Assembly (NCBI RefSeq): GCF_002216065.1
Contig: NZ_CP022282.1
Coordinates: 4,216,001 to 4,280,000, forward strand
Reading direction: 5' to 3'
Length of the DNA: 64,000 nucleotides
From: Chryseobacterium sp. T16E-39
GTDB lineage: Bacteria; Bacteroidota; Bacteroidia; Flavobacteriales; Weeksellaceae
Position 1 is the first letter of the stretch, and every line of letters begins with the position of its first letter. This document shows, piece by piece, positions 55,945 through 64,000 of this stretch. Under the pieces are notes generated by a model that worked only from the letters and a program-made list of their open reading frames with translations, did not search any database and had not been told where the DNA came from. Made by a program: the position numbers and the translations under genes.

Positions 55945-57876
55945 TCAAGGCTGTGGCTTAAAGTAGCTGAACTGAATTGATCTGCTGTTCCAGAATATCA
56001 ATGATTTTTTCTTTTCTCCATTTACTTTAAATTCAATGGGTTTGAAAGGAATTCTAAAATCATCAATACTATAGACACCATTTGTTTGTCCAAGAAGCAA
56101 AAGTTTTTGCTCTGGAGCCAGTTTAACCATATTTAAAAATTCACCGGCTGCTATTCCAATTTGACCCAGTGTCAGCAAAAGGCTAATTGGACACTGTACC
56201 TGAAACTTAGGATCTAAAAGAAGGCTATGGAGTGGGCTTGGATTAATGGAAGCTTTGTAGGAAACATGACCCGGTTTGATATGTAACAATAGGTTTTCCC
56301 CATCACGAGATGAGTTTATACTGATCTTCGAAACATTTTGGGGAATATTGATATCGATGTCACTTGTCGTTTTTTTGTCATAATTTGAAAAACAGAAGAA
56401 GATATATCCTAAATCCATAGGTTTTAATTCCAAATTAGATTGTAAAGTTGCATCAACCTGTCCTGAATAAGGCATTGTTATCTCTGAAAGATCCCGGTTA
56501 AAAGTAAGAGACTGAAGATTAATTAACGCTTTACCATTTCCAGATATTTCCCCTTTAAATTTCCCCAAAGCAAGGAAGTCTAAAGTTTCCCTCCAGACAT
56601 TACAGGCTGCTACCTTTGCTTCATTTTCTACCTGGTGAGCAATACGGGCTGTCTCACGGGCTGCCTGCCATGCTAACCTTTCAGCTTCCACTCTCAATTT
56701 ACAGGCTCTTCTTGTTGCCGCACACACAGGATCTTCGACACGAACCCTTCTGCAAAATGGGCAAACTCCAACCGTTATGGTATGCATGCAGTTCCAGTTG
56801 CAGCTTGCACCATTAAAATCGGGATATTTAAAATCTGTTCTTACTTTTTGACAATTGATATCACCCCTTTTCACTTCCAGTTTTTCATTAAATGCTGTCT
56901 CAGGAATAATGAAGTTCTGCTTTAAAGTAATTGGTTTAGAAAAAGCTTCGTTAAATATAGTAGAAACTTCTTCTTTGCTTATACTCGCTGTTACAGAGGG
57001 TTTTATATCAATAGGTTCAAAAACGGTCAGCCATAGATTTTCATACTTTTCATTAAATGCTTTGAACAATTTTGATAATTCGGCGTTGGTTCTTGGTTTA
57101 GCTGATGAGGCCAGGGCAGTATTTACAATTGTTGGTTTGTCTTTTATCAGCTCTGCCATTATTGAAATACCATCTGATTGTATTCTTACTGAAGATTTTT
57201 TCACAAATCGGGATAGGTTTAAAGGATCAGCAATAACTTCTGTATCCGGATTTTTAAACATTTCCTTAAGACTTAGTTGATAAGATTCGCCCCAGCCAAT
57301 ATCAATAACTGTTGGTTTTTTAAAGATCTGGCCGTTAATATTATCGATGTAGTTCTTAAGAATTGGAGCAATTAATTTTGCTAGTGCTTTTTGAGAGATT
57401 TTAGGATGTTTTAAAAATTTGATACTCTCAATTTTTAAAGAGGTTAATGCACTTCTCAAATAAAGAGTATCTGTTTGGGTTGAAATTGCCGTGACACCTT
57501 TAAAATTTCCTTTAGTTTCTATATCGTATTTTGGAAATCTAATTAAAAAATCAGCTTGAATAGAGATGCCTTGTCGGTCAAAGGACAGTATAGGCTCAAC
57601 GTTTTGTACAATAATATTTTCATCATTTATTCCCTCTGTGGCCTTTTTTAACTCCCGAGGCAAATACTGCAAAATAATTTCTTTGTTTACATGCACACCA
57701 ACATGTGGTTTGAAATCTGAGAGTTCAGAAAGATTCCTTTCTACTGAAGTATATTGTTGATCAATTGTAGAAATAGGAGGGAATTTCTCATTTAATGCTG
57801 TCTTTAAGGGTGTACAGCTGCATAAGAAGATCACGATGCAGAGTATGCCCAAGGCTTTTGTTAAATAATTTTTCAT
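55945..57876 (-). CDS. Large lipoprotein with a central cysteine cluster, function unknown
   Basis: The 643-residue protein begins MKNYLTKALGIL and has a lipobox (LCSC, lipid Cys21); an in-frame ATG 84 bp upstream lies ahead of the signal and is rejected. Two beta-rich segments resembling tandem lipid-binding-like or DUF4403-type repeats flank a cysteine-rich stretch: eight cysteines at about 342, 359, 363, 372, 375, 385, 392 and 425. These include CNWNC and CPFC, followed by an Ala/Arg/Glu-rich helix. I do not recognise the combination. Single gene convergent with polA. Confidence 0.75.
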   Translation of the reverse strand: MKNYLTKALGILCIVIFLCSCTPLKTALNEKFPPISTIDQQYTSVERNLSELSDFKPHVGVHVNKEIILQYLPRELKKATEGINDENIIVQNVEPILSFDRQGISIQADFLIRFPKYDIETKGNFKGVTAISTQTDTLYLRSALTSLKIESIKFLKHPKISQKALAKLIAPILKNYIDNINGQIFKKPTVIDIGWGESYQLSLKEMFKNPDTEVIADPLNLSRFVKKSSVRIQSDGISIMAELIKDKPTIVNTALASSAKPRTNAELSKLFKAFNEKYENLWLTVFEPIDIKPSVTASISKEEVSTIFNEAFSKPITLKQNFIIPETAFNEKLEVKRGDINCQKVRTDFKYPDFNGASCNWNCMHTITVGVCPFCRRVRVEDPVCAATRRACKLRVEAERLAWQAARETARIAHQVENEAKVAACNVWRETLDFLALGKFKGEISGNGKALINLQSLTFNRDLSEITMPYSGQVDATLQSNLELKPMDLGYIFFCFSNYDKKTTSDIDINIPQNVSKISINSSRDGENLLLHIKPGHVSYKASINPSPLHSLLLDPKFQVQCPISLLLTLGQIGIAAGEFLNMVKLAPEQKLLLLGQTNGVYSIDDFRIPFKPIEFKVNGEKKKSLIFWNSRSIQFSYFKPQP

Positions 57877-57998
57877 GGCTTTTATTTTTAGTTTGTTTTT
57901 ACAAAATTTATCAATCGCAGGCTGATATTTATTGTCAAACAAAGTTGAAGCTATTGCCATTGAATTTCAATTACCCTTTTTCGCTATTTTAAAAAATA

Positions 57999-58028
57999 AA
58001 AAAGCCTTAAACATTGTTTAAGGCTTTT
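57999..58028 (-). terminator. Terminator of the SH3-like lipoprotein gene
   Basis: AAAAGCCTTAAAC and GTTTAAGGCTTTT enclose an ATT loop, 14 bp beyond the stop of the gene at 58042; the minus direction continues into T-rich sequence. Confidence 0.8.
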
Positions 58029-58041
58029 ATCAATGATCAGG

Positions 58042-58458
58042 TTATCTTCTTCTCGATGGGCTACTTCTTGTATGGGGTCTTACATAAGTTCCATCCTTTC
58101 TGGTATATCCTTTTACACTTACTGTTCCTCCTGAAGTCGAACTGTTCGAATTGTAATTATATGTTGAGGAGCTTGTAGTTGTTTTAAGAGGAGTATAATT
58201 ACCATAGGATGTATAAACTGGATTATAGGCCCAGCCAGAGTAATTTCCCCATTTTATTTTCCTATAATTCCTTTTGTTGATTTTAGATGAAACAAAAACT
58301 TGAGTGTCTTTTGGGATTAAAGTTACAATGTTACTGGAATCTGTTGAACTATACATTTTTGCATCTTCAGATAACAAAACTGTATAGTAATTTGTCGAGC
58401 ATGACATCGTAGTAATACAGAGAAATACAAAGCTTAACAGGTTTAAAATACTTTTCAT
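58042..58458 (-). CDS. SH3-like domain lipoprotein
   Basis: The 138-residue protein has a lipobox (TTMSCS). A bacterial SH3-type domain of about 65 residues (YYTVLLSEDAKMYSSTD, VFVSSKINKRNYRKIKWGNYSGWAYNP) is followed by a Ser/Thr/Asn-rich tail and the sequence GYTRKDGTYVRPHTRSSPSRRR. That ending is frequent in Bacteroidota surface proteins. It may attach to the cell wall or surface; unknown function. Confidence 0.82.
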   Translation of the reverse strand: MKSILNLLSFVFLCITTMSCSTNYYTVLLSEDAKMYSSTDSSNIVTLIPKDTQVFVSSKINKRNYRKIKWGNYSGWAYNPVYTSYGNYTPLKTTTSSSTYNYNSNSSTSGGTVSVKGYTRKDGTYVRPHTRSSPSRRR

Positions 58459-58553
58459 GATGAATTCTTTTTTAAGTATTTCAAATTTATGGAATGCAAT
58501 TATTGATTAATTACGGTTTCCCATAACTATTGAAAAGTCTAAGAATTTTCTTA

Positions 58554-59189
58554 CTACTTCGCTTTCGAAAGAACCATTTTCACAGCAAGAAAGACCAGGA
58601 CACTTGTCATAAACCATTTTTGTACTTTTATCCACATAGGATTTTTAGCGAAAAAGGTAGCTACCTTTGCTGCGGTTAAAACAATGATGAAGTTGATTGT
58701 AAAGCTTGTAAAGGTCTGTATGACCCCTAGCTCTAAACTTTGAGTAAAAATAGATCCATATTCCGGTTTAATAAACTGAGGAAAAAAAGAGAGGTAGAAG
58801 ACGGCAACTTTAGGATTGAGAACATTAGTTAAAAAGCCTACTGCAAATAATTTTCGGGGTCTATCTATAGAAATGTTTTTATCAACTTCAAAAATATTTT
58901 TACTATTCGGTTTTATAGCCTGATAAGCCAGATATAAAAGATATATTGTTCCTAATGTTTTGAGGACGATATAGGCATAAGGTACGGCAAACAGAACAGC
59001 AGTAAGTCCAAAAGAAACCATGACAATGTGGAATAAAAAACCACAGACCACACCTGCAAGTGAAGTTAATCCTGCTTTTCTTCCCTGCGTTATCGATCGT
59101 GAGATAAGATAAATCATATTTGGTCCGGGGCTTATCACCAATATAAATGCGGCTAAGAAGAAAAAGAAAAGATCGTGGATAGGAATCAT
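58554..59189 (-). CDS. LysE family amino acid exporter
   Basis: The 211-residue inner membrane protein has six hydrophobic segments and the LysE/RhtB N-terminal signature (FILVISPGPNMIYLISRSITQGRKAGLTSLAG). It exports an amino acid or related metabolite; substrate unknown. It has no operon partner, and a TAnnTTTG-like box is very close to its start. Confidence 0.92.
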   Translation of the reverse strand: MIPIHDLFFFFLAAFILVISPGPNMIYLISRSITQGRKAGLTSLAGVVCGFLFHIVMVSFGLTAVLFAVPYAYIVLKTLGTIYLLYLAYQAIKPNSKNIFEVDKNISIDRPRKLFAVGFLTNVLNPKVAVFYLSFFPQFIKPEYGSIFTQSLELGVIQTFTSFTINFIIVLTAAKVATFFAKNPMWIKVQKWFMTSVLVFLAVKMVLSKAK

Positions 59190-59229
59190 AATTTTTCACA
59201 AAGATAAAGAATCAATAATTGTAATTTAT

Positions 59230-60048
59230 TCATTGTTTTAATAAATCTAATTCTATAATATTATTATCCTTTTTCAAGCCCTCAAGTGCTTTTTTTTCAA
59301 ATTCACGAAAAATTTCATTTCCGGAGTGAAAAACACCATTAGCATCTGTTTGGTCTGGGAAAGCTCCAACTGAGCCCGCCATCGGATTTTTTCTAAAATT
59401 TTCATAAATTTTCACATATTTTTGATAAGTGATTTTCACATCTTTATAATTATTTACGTTGGGATAATTAAAGTTTCCTTTTGTGGCTTTTATCCCCTTA
59501 AGTTCAAAAATGTGACTTTTGTTAAGATCCTCTATTTTAAGAATCAATCCTGGAAGTCCAAAAAATTTATATGGACCACTTTGTATCGGAATCTCTTTTG
59601 CAAACCACGCAATCCACTTTCTACCTCCAAACTCTGTGGTTGCTTTTTGTACATCATACCCCAAAATATTATTAAACTCCGCAAGTATATTCCATTTTAA
59701 ATCTATATTCTGATTAACTGAATATCTATAAGGTTCAAGAGGTGTAATAAATTCAATTTTTTGAGTATTAAGATCTCTGACTACTCTATCTTTATTCATT
59801 TTTATATTAGAGGGCATGGAAAGGATTCCTTTCTTTGAATCTGCATTCAATGTTGAGTCTGATTTGTATTTTTCAAAACTGTAGAATTCTGATTTATTGT
59901 TGCTAATATTTAAAACCATTATTTCTTTCTCTAAACTTTTCGCGTTTGTTGAATCACGAACAAATTTGTATTCATAGAAAAATTGTTTGTTTTGACCAAA
60001 AGCATTAATTGAGATAAGAGTAAGAGTTATAATTCTAATTATATTCAT
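59230..60048 (-). CDS. GLPGLI family protein
   Basis: The 272-residue secreted protein has a signal peptide (ending INAFGQ) and the family name motif in GPYKFFGLPGLILKIED near residue 165. GLPGLI proteins are specific to Bacteroidota; many sit beside small double-glycine peptides, as here, where the bacteriocin-like gene at 60114 is 65 bp upstream on the same strand. Their role is not established; they may be periplasmic or surface partners of the peptides. Confidence 0.88.
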   Translation of the reverse strand: MNIIRIITLTLISINAFGQNKQFFYEYKFVRDSTNAKSLEKEIMVLNISNNKSEFYSFEKYKSDSTLNADSKKGILSMPSNIKMNKDRVVRDLNTQKIEFITPLEPYRYSVNQNIDLKWNILAEFNNILGYDVQKATTEFGGRKWIAWFAKEIPIQSGPYKFFGLPGLILKIEDLNKSHIFELKGIKATKGNFNYPNVNNYKDVKITYQKYVKIYENFRKNPMAGSVGAFPDQTDANGVFHSGNEIFREFEKKALEGLKKDNNIIELDLLKQ

Positions 60049-60113
60049 TATATTTTTTTATTAAAAAAAGACTGTCATATAATTACTCAACAGTCTCAAT
60101 AATTTTGGTTGTC

Positions 60114-60323
60114 TTAACAAGCTCGTAAAAAATATCCTGATGGACAATTGCTACCAGTACTACATCCACCACAAGTATAGAGATCACTACAACATTTATA
60201 TGTATTTAGAGGTCCACCCTCTCCTGGTTCTTCACAACCTATAGCTCCTCTTGATTGTTCACATTTAGTACCACCAATAACATTTTTTAAATCCTTTCGA
60301 TTTAATTTTTTAAGATTTTTCAT
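60114..60323 (-). CDS. Double-glycine leader, cysteine-rich bacteriocin-like peptide
   Basis: The 69-residue precursor begins MKNLKKLNRKDLKNVIGG, a class II-type leader ending in Gly-Gly that would be cleaved by a C39-peptidase ABC transporter. The 51-residue core contains eight cysteines (a CC pair, CGGC and others), compatible with a disulfide-rich exported peptide. No transporter, modification enzyme or immunity gene is visible nearby except the GLPGLI gene. The activity is not known: bacteriocin or signalling peptide. Confidence 0.72.
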   Translation of the reverse strand: MKNLKKLNRKDLKNVIGGTKCEQSRGAIGCEEPGEGGPLNTYKCCSDLYTCGGCSTGSNCPSGYFLRAC

Positions 60324-60796
60324 AATAAGTATTTTAAAATTAAGGTGTAAATATATAAAATACTTTGGTCACTACTCAGGGAATTTTATTATGTTAATTA
60401 TTGTGATGAATATCTTGACTTTTGATCTTAGCTTTTCCCTTGTATAATAATAGTATGATCGACCTTTCACATCAGGATAAGAAAAAGATAAAACTTTTCT
60501 ATGTCTTCTTAAAAAATAACAGGGAGATGATATTTTTATCTTCCCAGATATTTTGTACTTGTTGGAGTTTATTTTTAATTCCCTTTATAGAGGTGTCTAC
60601 TATTACTGTATAATCTTAGATTCATCTCGTTTTACCCTTTATTTATTTTATAAGGTGTTAAATCTTCTATATTTAAAATACTGTAACAGTTTTGGAGGAG
60701 TATCAGATCTTATAGTTATGGTTAATAGCTCTAAGACCTTTTTTTGCAATTGCCATTTTTATGGTTCTTGTTAGTTTGAATTTTCGATATGTTAGT
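60324..60796. other. Gene-free gap of 473 bp
   Basis: No frame with coding character, RNA gene or clear palindrome is seen. On the minus strand, a stretch at about 60650-60710 reads SDTPPKLLQYFKYRRF between stops, which may be a fragment of a lost gene, but is too short to identify. The promoter of the peptide gene should lie in its left part. Confidence 0.3.
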
Positions 60797-61156
60797 TTAT
60801 CCTTGGCTATCCTGATAAATTGCTTCATTTTCTCCAAACTTTATTAATTTATAAAGTTTCATAACGGCATATTTTAATTCATCCTGATTACAAAGATATT
60901 CTTCAATTTCACCATATTCCTTGTAACTTGAAATATTGAATCCTTCTTCAATATCATTATACCAGATTACCCTTTGTCCAACAATGGCAACTACCCAAAA
61001 ACCATTTCCTTCATTTCCATATTCTTTTTCATTCCATTTTTGTGGCTTCACCCTCATAAGTTGCCAGAAATTCCACAAATCTCCCGTTAATTCAAACTGG
61101 ATCTTGTTAAGCTCTGTATAAATTTCGGTTTCGGTAATTGGAGTCCATCTTTCCAT
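60797..61156 (-). CDS. Uncharacterised protein, possibly an orphan immunity-like protein
   Basis: The 119-residue soluble acidic protein (MERWTPITETEIYTELNK, WNEKEYGNEGNGFWVVAIVGQRVIWYNDIEEGF) is not assigned. Its size, acidity, position next to an SUFU-domain gene, and pattern with a central Trp-rich strand recall small immunity proteins of Bacteroidota. No toxin gene is adjacent. A gap of 14 bp separates it from the SUFU-domain gene, so they form an operon. Confidence 0.65.
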   Translation of the reverse strand: MERWTPITETEIYTELNKIQFELTGDLWNFWQLMRVKPQKWNEKEYGNEGNGFWVVAIVGQRVIWYNDIEEGFNISSYKEYGEIEEYLCNQDELKYAVMKLYKLIKFGENEAIYQDSQG

Positions 61157-61170
61157 TTTTTAAACTTTTA

Positions 61171-61770
61171 TTAACCTTTAATTTTTTTCCTATTCACTTT
61201 ATAGTTATCAAAACTAGGATGGTGCCAGAATTTTTCAAGACCAATATTATTATAAATTTCAATCTCGTCGGAGTACATTGGATAGAGACTGGCAATACTT
61301 ACTTTATAATCTGTTCCAATGTCAATATAGAGATAATCTTCTTTATCGATTGTACTGGGGGCAAAGATAAAAAATGCATCCATTTCAGAATCAGGACTGA
61401 TCTTTTCTTTAAAATTAATGACCTGGGCATAACTAAAAGGACAGTCACCACGAAGTTGATTGGCAATATATCCCATAGCTTGAGCCCAATCTAAATGTGA
61501 TGAATTAACGGAAATGCAAAGTTCCGCTCGTCCTATTTTCCAGTCTGGATGTTCAACTAATGATAACCCATAAGTAAAGGCTGTAATACAACCTTTTTCT
61601 GGAATGTCTCTATAAACGATTGTTGTTATACCAGGAATTCCTTTTATTAAGCTTTCTTCCAGATACAACTCTGGTTCTTGTTGGAAGATTTGGTATAAGT
61701 GATTTAAATACTGATCGGCAGGTAAATGCTTCTGACCTGCTTTCTTTTTCATAAAATCAAATATTCCCAT
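61171..61770 (-). CDS. Suppressor of fused (SUFU) domain protein, orphan immunity-like
   Basis: The 199-residue product begins MGIFDFMKKKAGQKHLPADQ; a start 54 bp upstream is less likely. The SUFU core is seen in TAFTYGLSLVEHPDWKIGRAELCISVNSSHLDWAQAMGYIANQLRGDCPFSYAQVINF. In bacteria, SUFU-domain proteins act mostly as immunity proteins in polymorphic toxin systems. No toxin gene is visible near it, so it looks like an orphan immunity gene. Confidence 0.82.
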   Translation of the reverse strand: MGIFDFMKKKAGQKHLPADQYLNHLYQIFQQEPELYLEESLIKGIPGITTIVYRDIPEKGCITAFTYGLSLVEHPDWKIGRAELCISVNSSHLDWAQAMGYIANQLRGDCPFSYAQVINFKEKISPDSEMDAFFIFAPSTIDKEDYLYIDIGTDYKVSIASLYPMYSDEIEIYNNIGLEKFWHHPSFDNYKVNRKKIKG

Positions 61771-61916
61771 AGTCTTGCTGTTTTGCTTGTATTTGGTTTT
61801 AATTCTTAAAACGAATATACTCAATTATATCTTTTTAAATACAAGGATTTTATTCTTTCGTAGTCAATGGTTTTAATACTTTTCAAAAAAAAATGGAAAA
61901 AATAATTTTTCATTTC

Positions 61917-61942
61917 GACAAAATTTGTAAATTTGTCAAATA
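61917..61942. promoter_or_regulatory. Probable operator upstream of the tetR-type gene
   Basis: GACAAA-N9-TTTGTC (61917-61937) is followed by the palindrome ATTTG-T-CAAAT (61931-61941). The TTTGTCAAATA core recurs at 62622-62632 upstream of the MFS gene. Confidence 0.55.
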
Positions 61943-61973
61943 TTTCTACGCAGGATTCTAATCATCAAAATAA

Positions 61974-62588
61974 ATGAACCTACTACTTTCCCAGGAAGAG
62001 ATTTTAAAAAGCCAGATTTTACAGACCGCACAGGATCTGTACCAACGTTATGGAATCAAAAAAGTAACGATGGATGATGTGGCTAAAGCAGTTGGAAAAA
62101 CAAGAAGTGCTCTTTATTATTATTTCAAAAACAGGGATGAACTTTTTGAAGCAGTGATGATATCGCTAGTTGATGAGGTGAAAAATGAATTAGAAGAAAT
62201 CATATACAAAGAGAAAAAACTAGAATCCCGGATTCAGGCGTTTTGTATTGCTAAGGTTAAAGGGTTTAATAAAACCAGAAATTTTATATCCGCCATTGAA
62301 GCCAGAATGGATAGTGAAGAACGATCCAAATATTCTGATATCATCTGGGAGATTCATCAAAGAATGATGCAGTCTGAAACAGCGCTGTTGAAAAGAGTGA
62401 TCCGTGAGTCCAGCGAAAACGGTGAAATTGCTAAACCAGATTCTAAAAATATTGATACTTTATTATTTGTATTGTTGAGCAGTATTCGTGGTATTCGTCG
62501 TGAATCCGTAAGTGAGAACTACAAAGATCAATGGGAAGAAGGTGCAAAAATGTTAGCCAAAATGGTTGTGGAAAAAATTAAAGGATAA
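61974..62588 (+). CDS. TetR family transcriptional regulator
   Basis: The 204-residue protein has the N-terminal TetR HTH (YQRYGIKKVTMDDVAKAVGKTRSALYYYFKNRDELFEAV) and a helical ligand-binding domain. It is followed after 94 bp by an MFS exporter gene, and both upstream regions share a TTTGTCAAATA motif, so it probably represses itself and the exporter (inferred). Confidence 0.92.
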   Translation: MNLLLSQEEILKSQILQTAQDLYQRYGIKKVTMDDVAKAVGKTRSALYYYFKNRDELFEAVMISLVDEVKNELEEIIYKEKKLESRIQAFCIAKVKGFNKTRNFISAIEARMDSEERSKYSDIIWEIHQRMMQSETALLKRVIRESSENGEIAKPDSKNIDTLLFVLLSSIRGIRRESVSENYKDQWEEGAKMLAKMVVEKIKG

Positions 62589-62602
62589 ATTTTTTTAAAT
62601 AA

Positions 62603-62632
62603 AATTTGACGTTTTGATGATTTTTGTCAAAT
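62603..62632. promoter_or_regulatory. Probable operator upstream of the MFS gene
   Basis: ATTTGAC (62603-62609) and GTCAAAT (62625-62631) form a dyad with 15-bp spacing, sharing the TTTGTCAAATA element with the site at 61932-61942. Confidence 0.5.
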
Positions 62633-62682
62633 AGGTAAATGAATTGTTTGATATATAAAATAGAACATAGTTGAAGTAAGGT

Positions 62683-63951
62683 ATGATGAGTATAAGTAAT
62701 GTAAGTACATTCAGGGCTTTTAAGAGTGATAATTTTAAATATTATTTTGCAGGCCGGTCAATATCTCAATTTGGAACATGGATGCAGCGAACGGCAATTG
62801 TATGGTTGGTCTATTCGCTGACCCATTCTTCATTTATGTTGGGAGTTACCGTATTTGCAGAACAGTTTCCATCATTTTTATTTTCATTTGTTGGTGGTGT
62901 CGCTGCAGACCGGTATAACAGGAGTACTATTATTCGTTGGACACAGATTGCGGCAGTAGTTCAAACATCTTTGCTGGCGATTCTGTTTCTGACTAATCAT
63001 ATTGTGGTGTGGCAAATTTTAAGCCTGAGTGTAGTGTTGGGAGTAATCAACGCATTTGATGTTCCTGCCAGACAGACCATGATTGGGCAAGTGGTGAGCG
63101 AAGAAGGTGATGTTCCAAGCGCGCTTTCATTAAGTGCAGCAATGTCAAGTGTAAGTAAAGTTCTGGGGCCCGCCGTAGCAGGATTTGTATTGGAACATTG
63201 GAATGTGGGATTTTGTTTTGTGCTGAATTCGATCGGTTTTATGGCCGTAATTGGATGCTTTGCCATGATGAAGCTTCCTCCTTATGAAAAAAGAGTAACA
63301 GATAAAAAAGTGGTTTCAGAATTTAAAGAGGGAGTTAGCTATCTGAAAAATGAGCCAAGAATTGGATTGGTTATTTTGATGTTATCGTTAATAGGATTGT
63401 TTGTTCTTCCTTATGATACTTTAATTCCTGAAGTTGCAAAAATGACCTTTAAGGGCGGTGCTGCAACCTTTGGATATATCTCCGGATTTATTGGACTTGG
63501 CGCCGTATCGGGAACGATTTTGCTCGCCTCGCTGAAAAGAAATGACAACCTTCGTTTTTATCTCATCATGAGTACAGTGATACTTGGAATTGGACTCATT
63601 TTTTTCTCACAAACCACTAATTTCTATTGGGCTATGTTATTTGTAGTTTTTACAGGATTTGGGAGTGTAATGCAATTTACCAGTTGTAATATCATTGTTC
63701 AGTCTGAAGCTGCTGCCCATATGAAAGGAAGAGCAATCAGTATTTTATTAACTGCTATTTTTGGAATGCTGCCTTTAGGTAGTCTGTTGACTGGGTTTGC
63801 GTCAGAACATATTGGAAGCAGCAATACACTTTTTATTCAGGGAATTCTCGCTATTCTGATAGCAATATGTTTTTACAGATTGTTTACTGCGTCTAAAAAG
63901 AAACAAGTCTCTTCCCTAAAAACGGAAGAGCTCACTAATACAACAATCTAA
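62683..63951 (+). CDS. MFS transporter, EntS-like exporter
   Basis: The 422-residue inner membrane protein has twelve hydrophobic segments. It starts FKSDNFKYYFAGRSISQFGTWMQRTAIVWLVYSLTHSSF and has VAADRYNRSTIIRWTQ and GVINAFDVPARQTMIGQVV, features of the EntS/MacF-like subgroup that exports siderophores or drugs. The start is at the first of two ATGs (MMSISN) 10 bp apart in effect; either is possible. The next gene begins 10 bp after its stop and may be in the same operon. Confidence 0.9.
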   Translation: MMSISNVSTFRAFKSDNFKYYFAGRSISQFGTWMQRTAIVWLVYSLTHSSFMLGVTVFAEQFPSFLFSFVGGVAADRYNRSTIIRWTQIAAVVQTSLLAILFLTNHIVVWQILSLSVVLGVINAFDVPARQTMIGQVVSEEGDVPSALSLSAAMSSVSKVLGPAVAGFVLEHWNVGFCFVLNSIGFMAVIGCFAMMKLPPYEKRVTDKKVVSEFKEGVSYLKNEPRIGLVILMLSLIGLFVLPYDTLIPEVAKMTFKGGAATFGYISGFIGLGAVSGTILLASLKRNDNLRFYLIMSTVILGIGLIFFSQTTNFYWAMLFVVFTGFGSVMQFTSCNIIVQSEAAAHMKGRAISILLTAIFGMLPLGSLLTGFASEHIGSSNTLFIQGILAILIAICFYRLFTASKKKQVSSLKTEELTNTTI

Positions 63952-63961
63952 TAGTAAAGAA

Positions 63962-64000
63962 ATGCAACAATCAAAAAAAAGTGCTTTACTGGTAATGGAT
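63962..64000 (+). CDS. Start of a probable isochorismatase-like hydrolase (partial)
   Basis: Only 13 codons (MQQSKKSALLVMD) are in the window. The KSALLVMD opening is typical of cysteine hydrolases of the isochorismatase family (KxALLVIDMQ). It begins 10 bp after the MFS gene and would be cotranscribed. The identity cannot be tested without the rest of the gene. Confidence 0.4.
   Translation, partial: MQQSKKSALLVMD

Noticed and set aside
60422-60774. Two plus-strand frames of 63 and 73 codons in the gap before the peptide gene
   Set aside because: They consist of hydrophobic residues and Lys/Phe typical of translated AT-rich noncoding DNA and have no family match.
1-64000. CRISPR arrays, tRNA or rRNA genes, IS elements and prophage
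   Set aside because: I saw no regular spacer-repeat arrays, no CCA-ended cloverleaf pattern, no rRNA-like sequence and no transposase or integrase gene. A computed scan could still find a short tRNA or a degenerate IS that I missed.

Overview
The window looks like a chromosomal segment of a Bacteroidota bacterium of the Flavobacteriia, most likely Chryseobacterium or a close relative. The evidence is the AT-rich sequence, the repeated TAnnTTTG (-7) promoter boxes, the lack of Shine-Dalgarno sequences, a GLPGLI family protein, SusC/RagA-era TonB biology and a subtype iii (Bacteroidota) type VI secretion system (T6SS). The genus is inferred from protein character; no search was run.

Positions 1-6916 hold aerobic tyrosine/homogentisate catabolism on the minus strand: fumarylacetoacetase, 4-hydroxyphenylpyruvate dioxygenase and homogentisate 1,2-dioxygenase. 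A CoA-transferase family gene sits between the last two and could handle the acetoacetate product. Positions 7034-9573 carry a TonB-dependent receptor and a thioredoxin-like protein under a strong palindrome. Positions 9668-27099 are accessory metabolism and regulation: an HxlR/oxidoreductase pair, Crp/DoxX/AhpD-like genes, a five-gene reductase/DJ-1 operon (14984-18542), AraC, Crp and LysR regulators, two GNATs, an aldo-keto reductase, a nitronate monooxygenase and a C-type lectin protein. Positions 27464-33675 are housekeeping: Mpl, PlsC, Nudix, OsmC, RNase G/E, a 29-residue mS38/bS22-like peptide and HU.

Positions 33814-52907 form the main accessory block, a partial T6SS-iii locus. It starts with a divergent LuxR-type response regulator whose phosphoacceptor Asp is Glu. 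Then come two TssO paralogues, TssP, TssR, Hcp (TssD), ClpV (TssH), a lytic transglycosylase, a second Hcp and VgrG. An effector cassette follows: two unknown proteins, then two PAAR-like proteins with nearly identical N-termini and unrelated toxin tails. Each is followed by a probable immunity gene, and a third immunity-like gene is broken by an in-frame stop. TssB, C, E, F, G, K, N and Q are absent from the window and must be elsewhere if the system works. The two hcp genes have the same promoter layout: a TCGTAGAAYTACTACA box, 24 bp, CTTTTAAG, 16 bp, then the -7 box. This is the best new regulatory signal found.

Positions 53033-64000 contain polA, an unusual cysteine-clustered lipoprotein, an SH3-like lipoprotein, a LysE exporter, a GLPGLI protein beside a double-glycine cysteine-rich bacteriocin-like peptide, two orphan immunity-like genes (one SUFU domain), and a TetR/MFS exporter unit with shared operator-like sites. 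A hydrolase is cut off by the window end.
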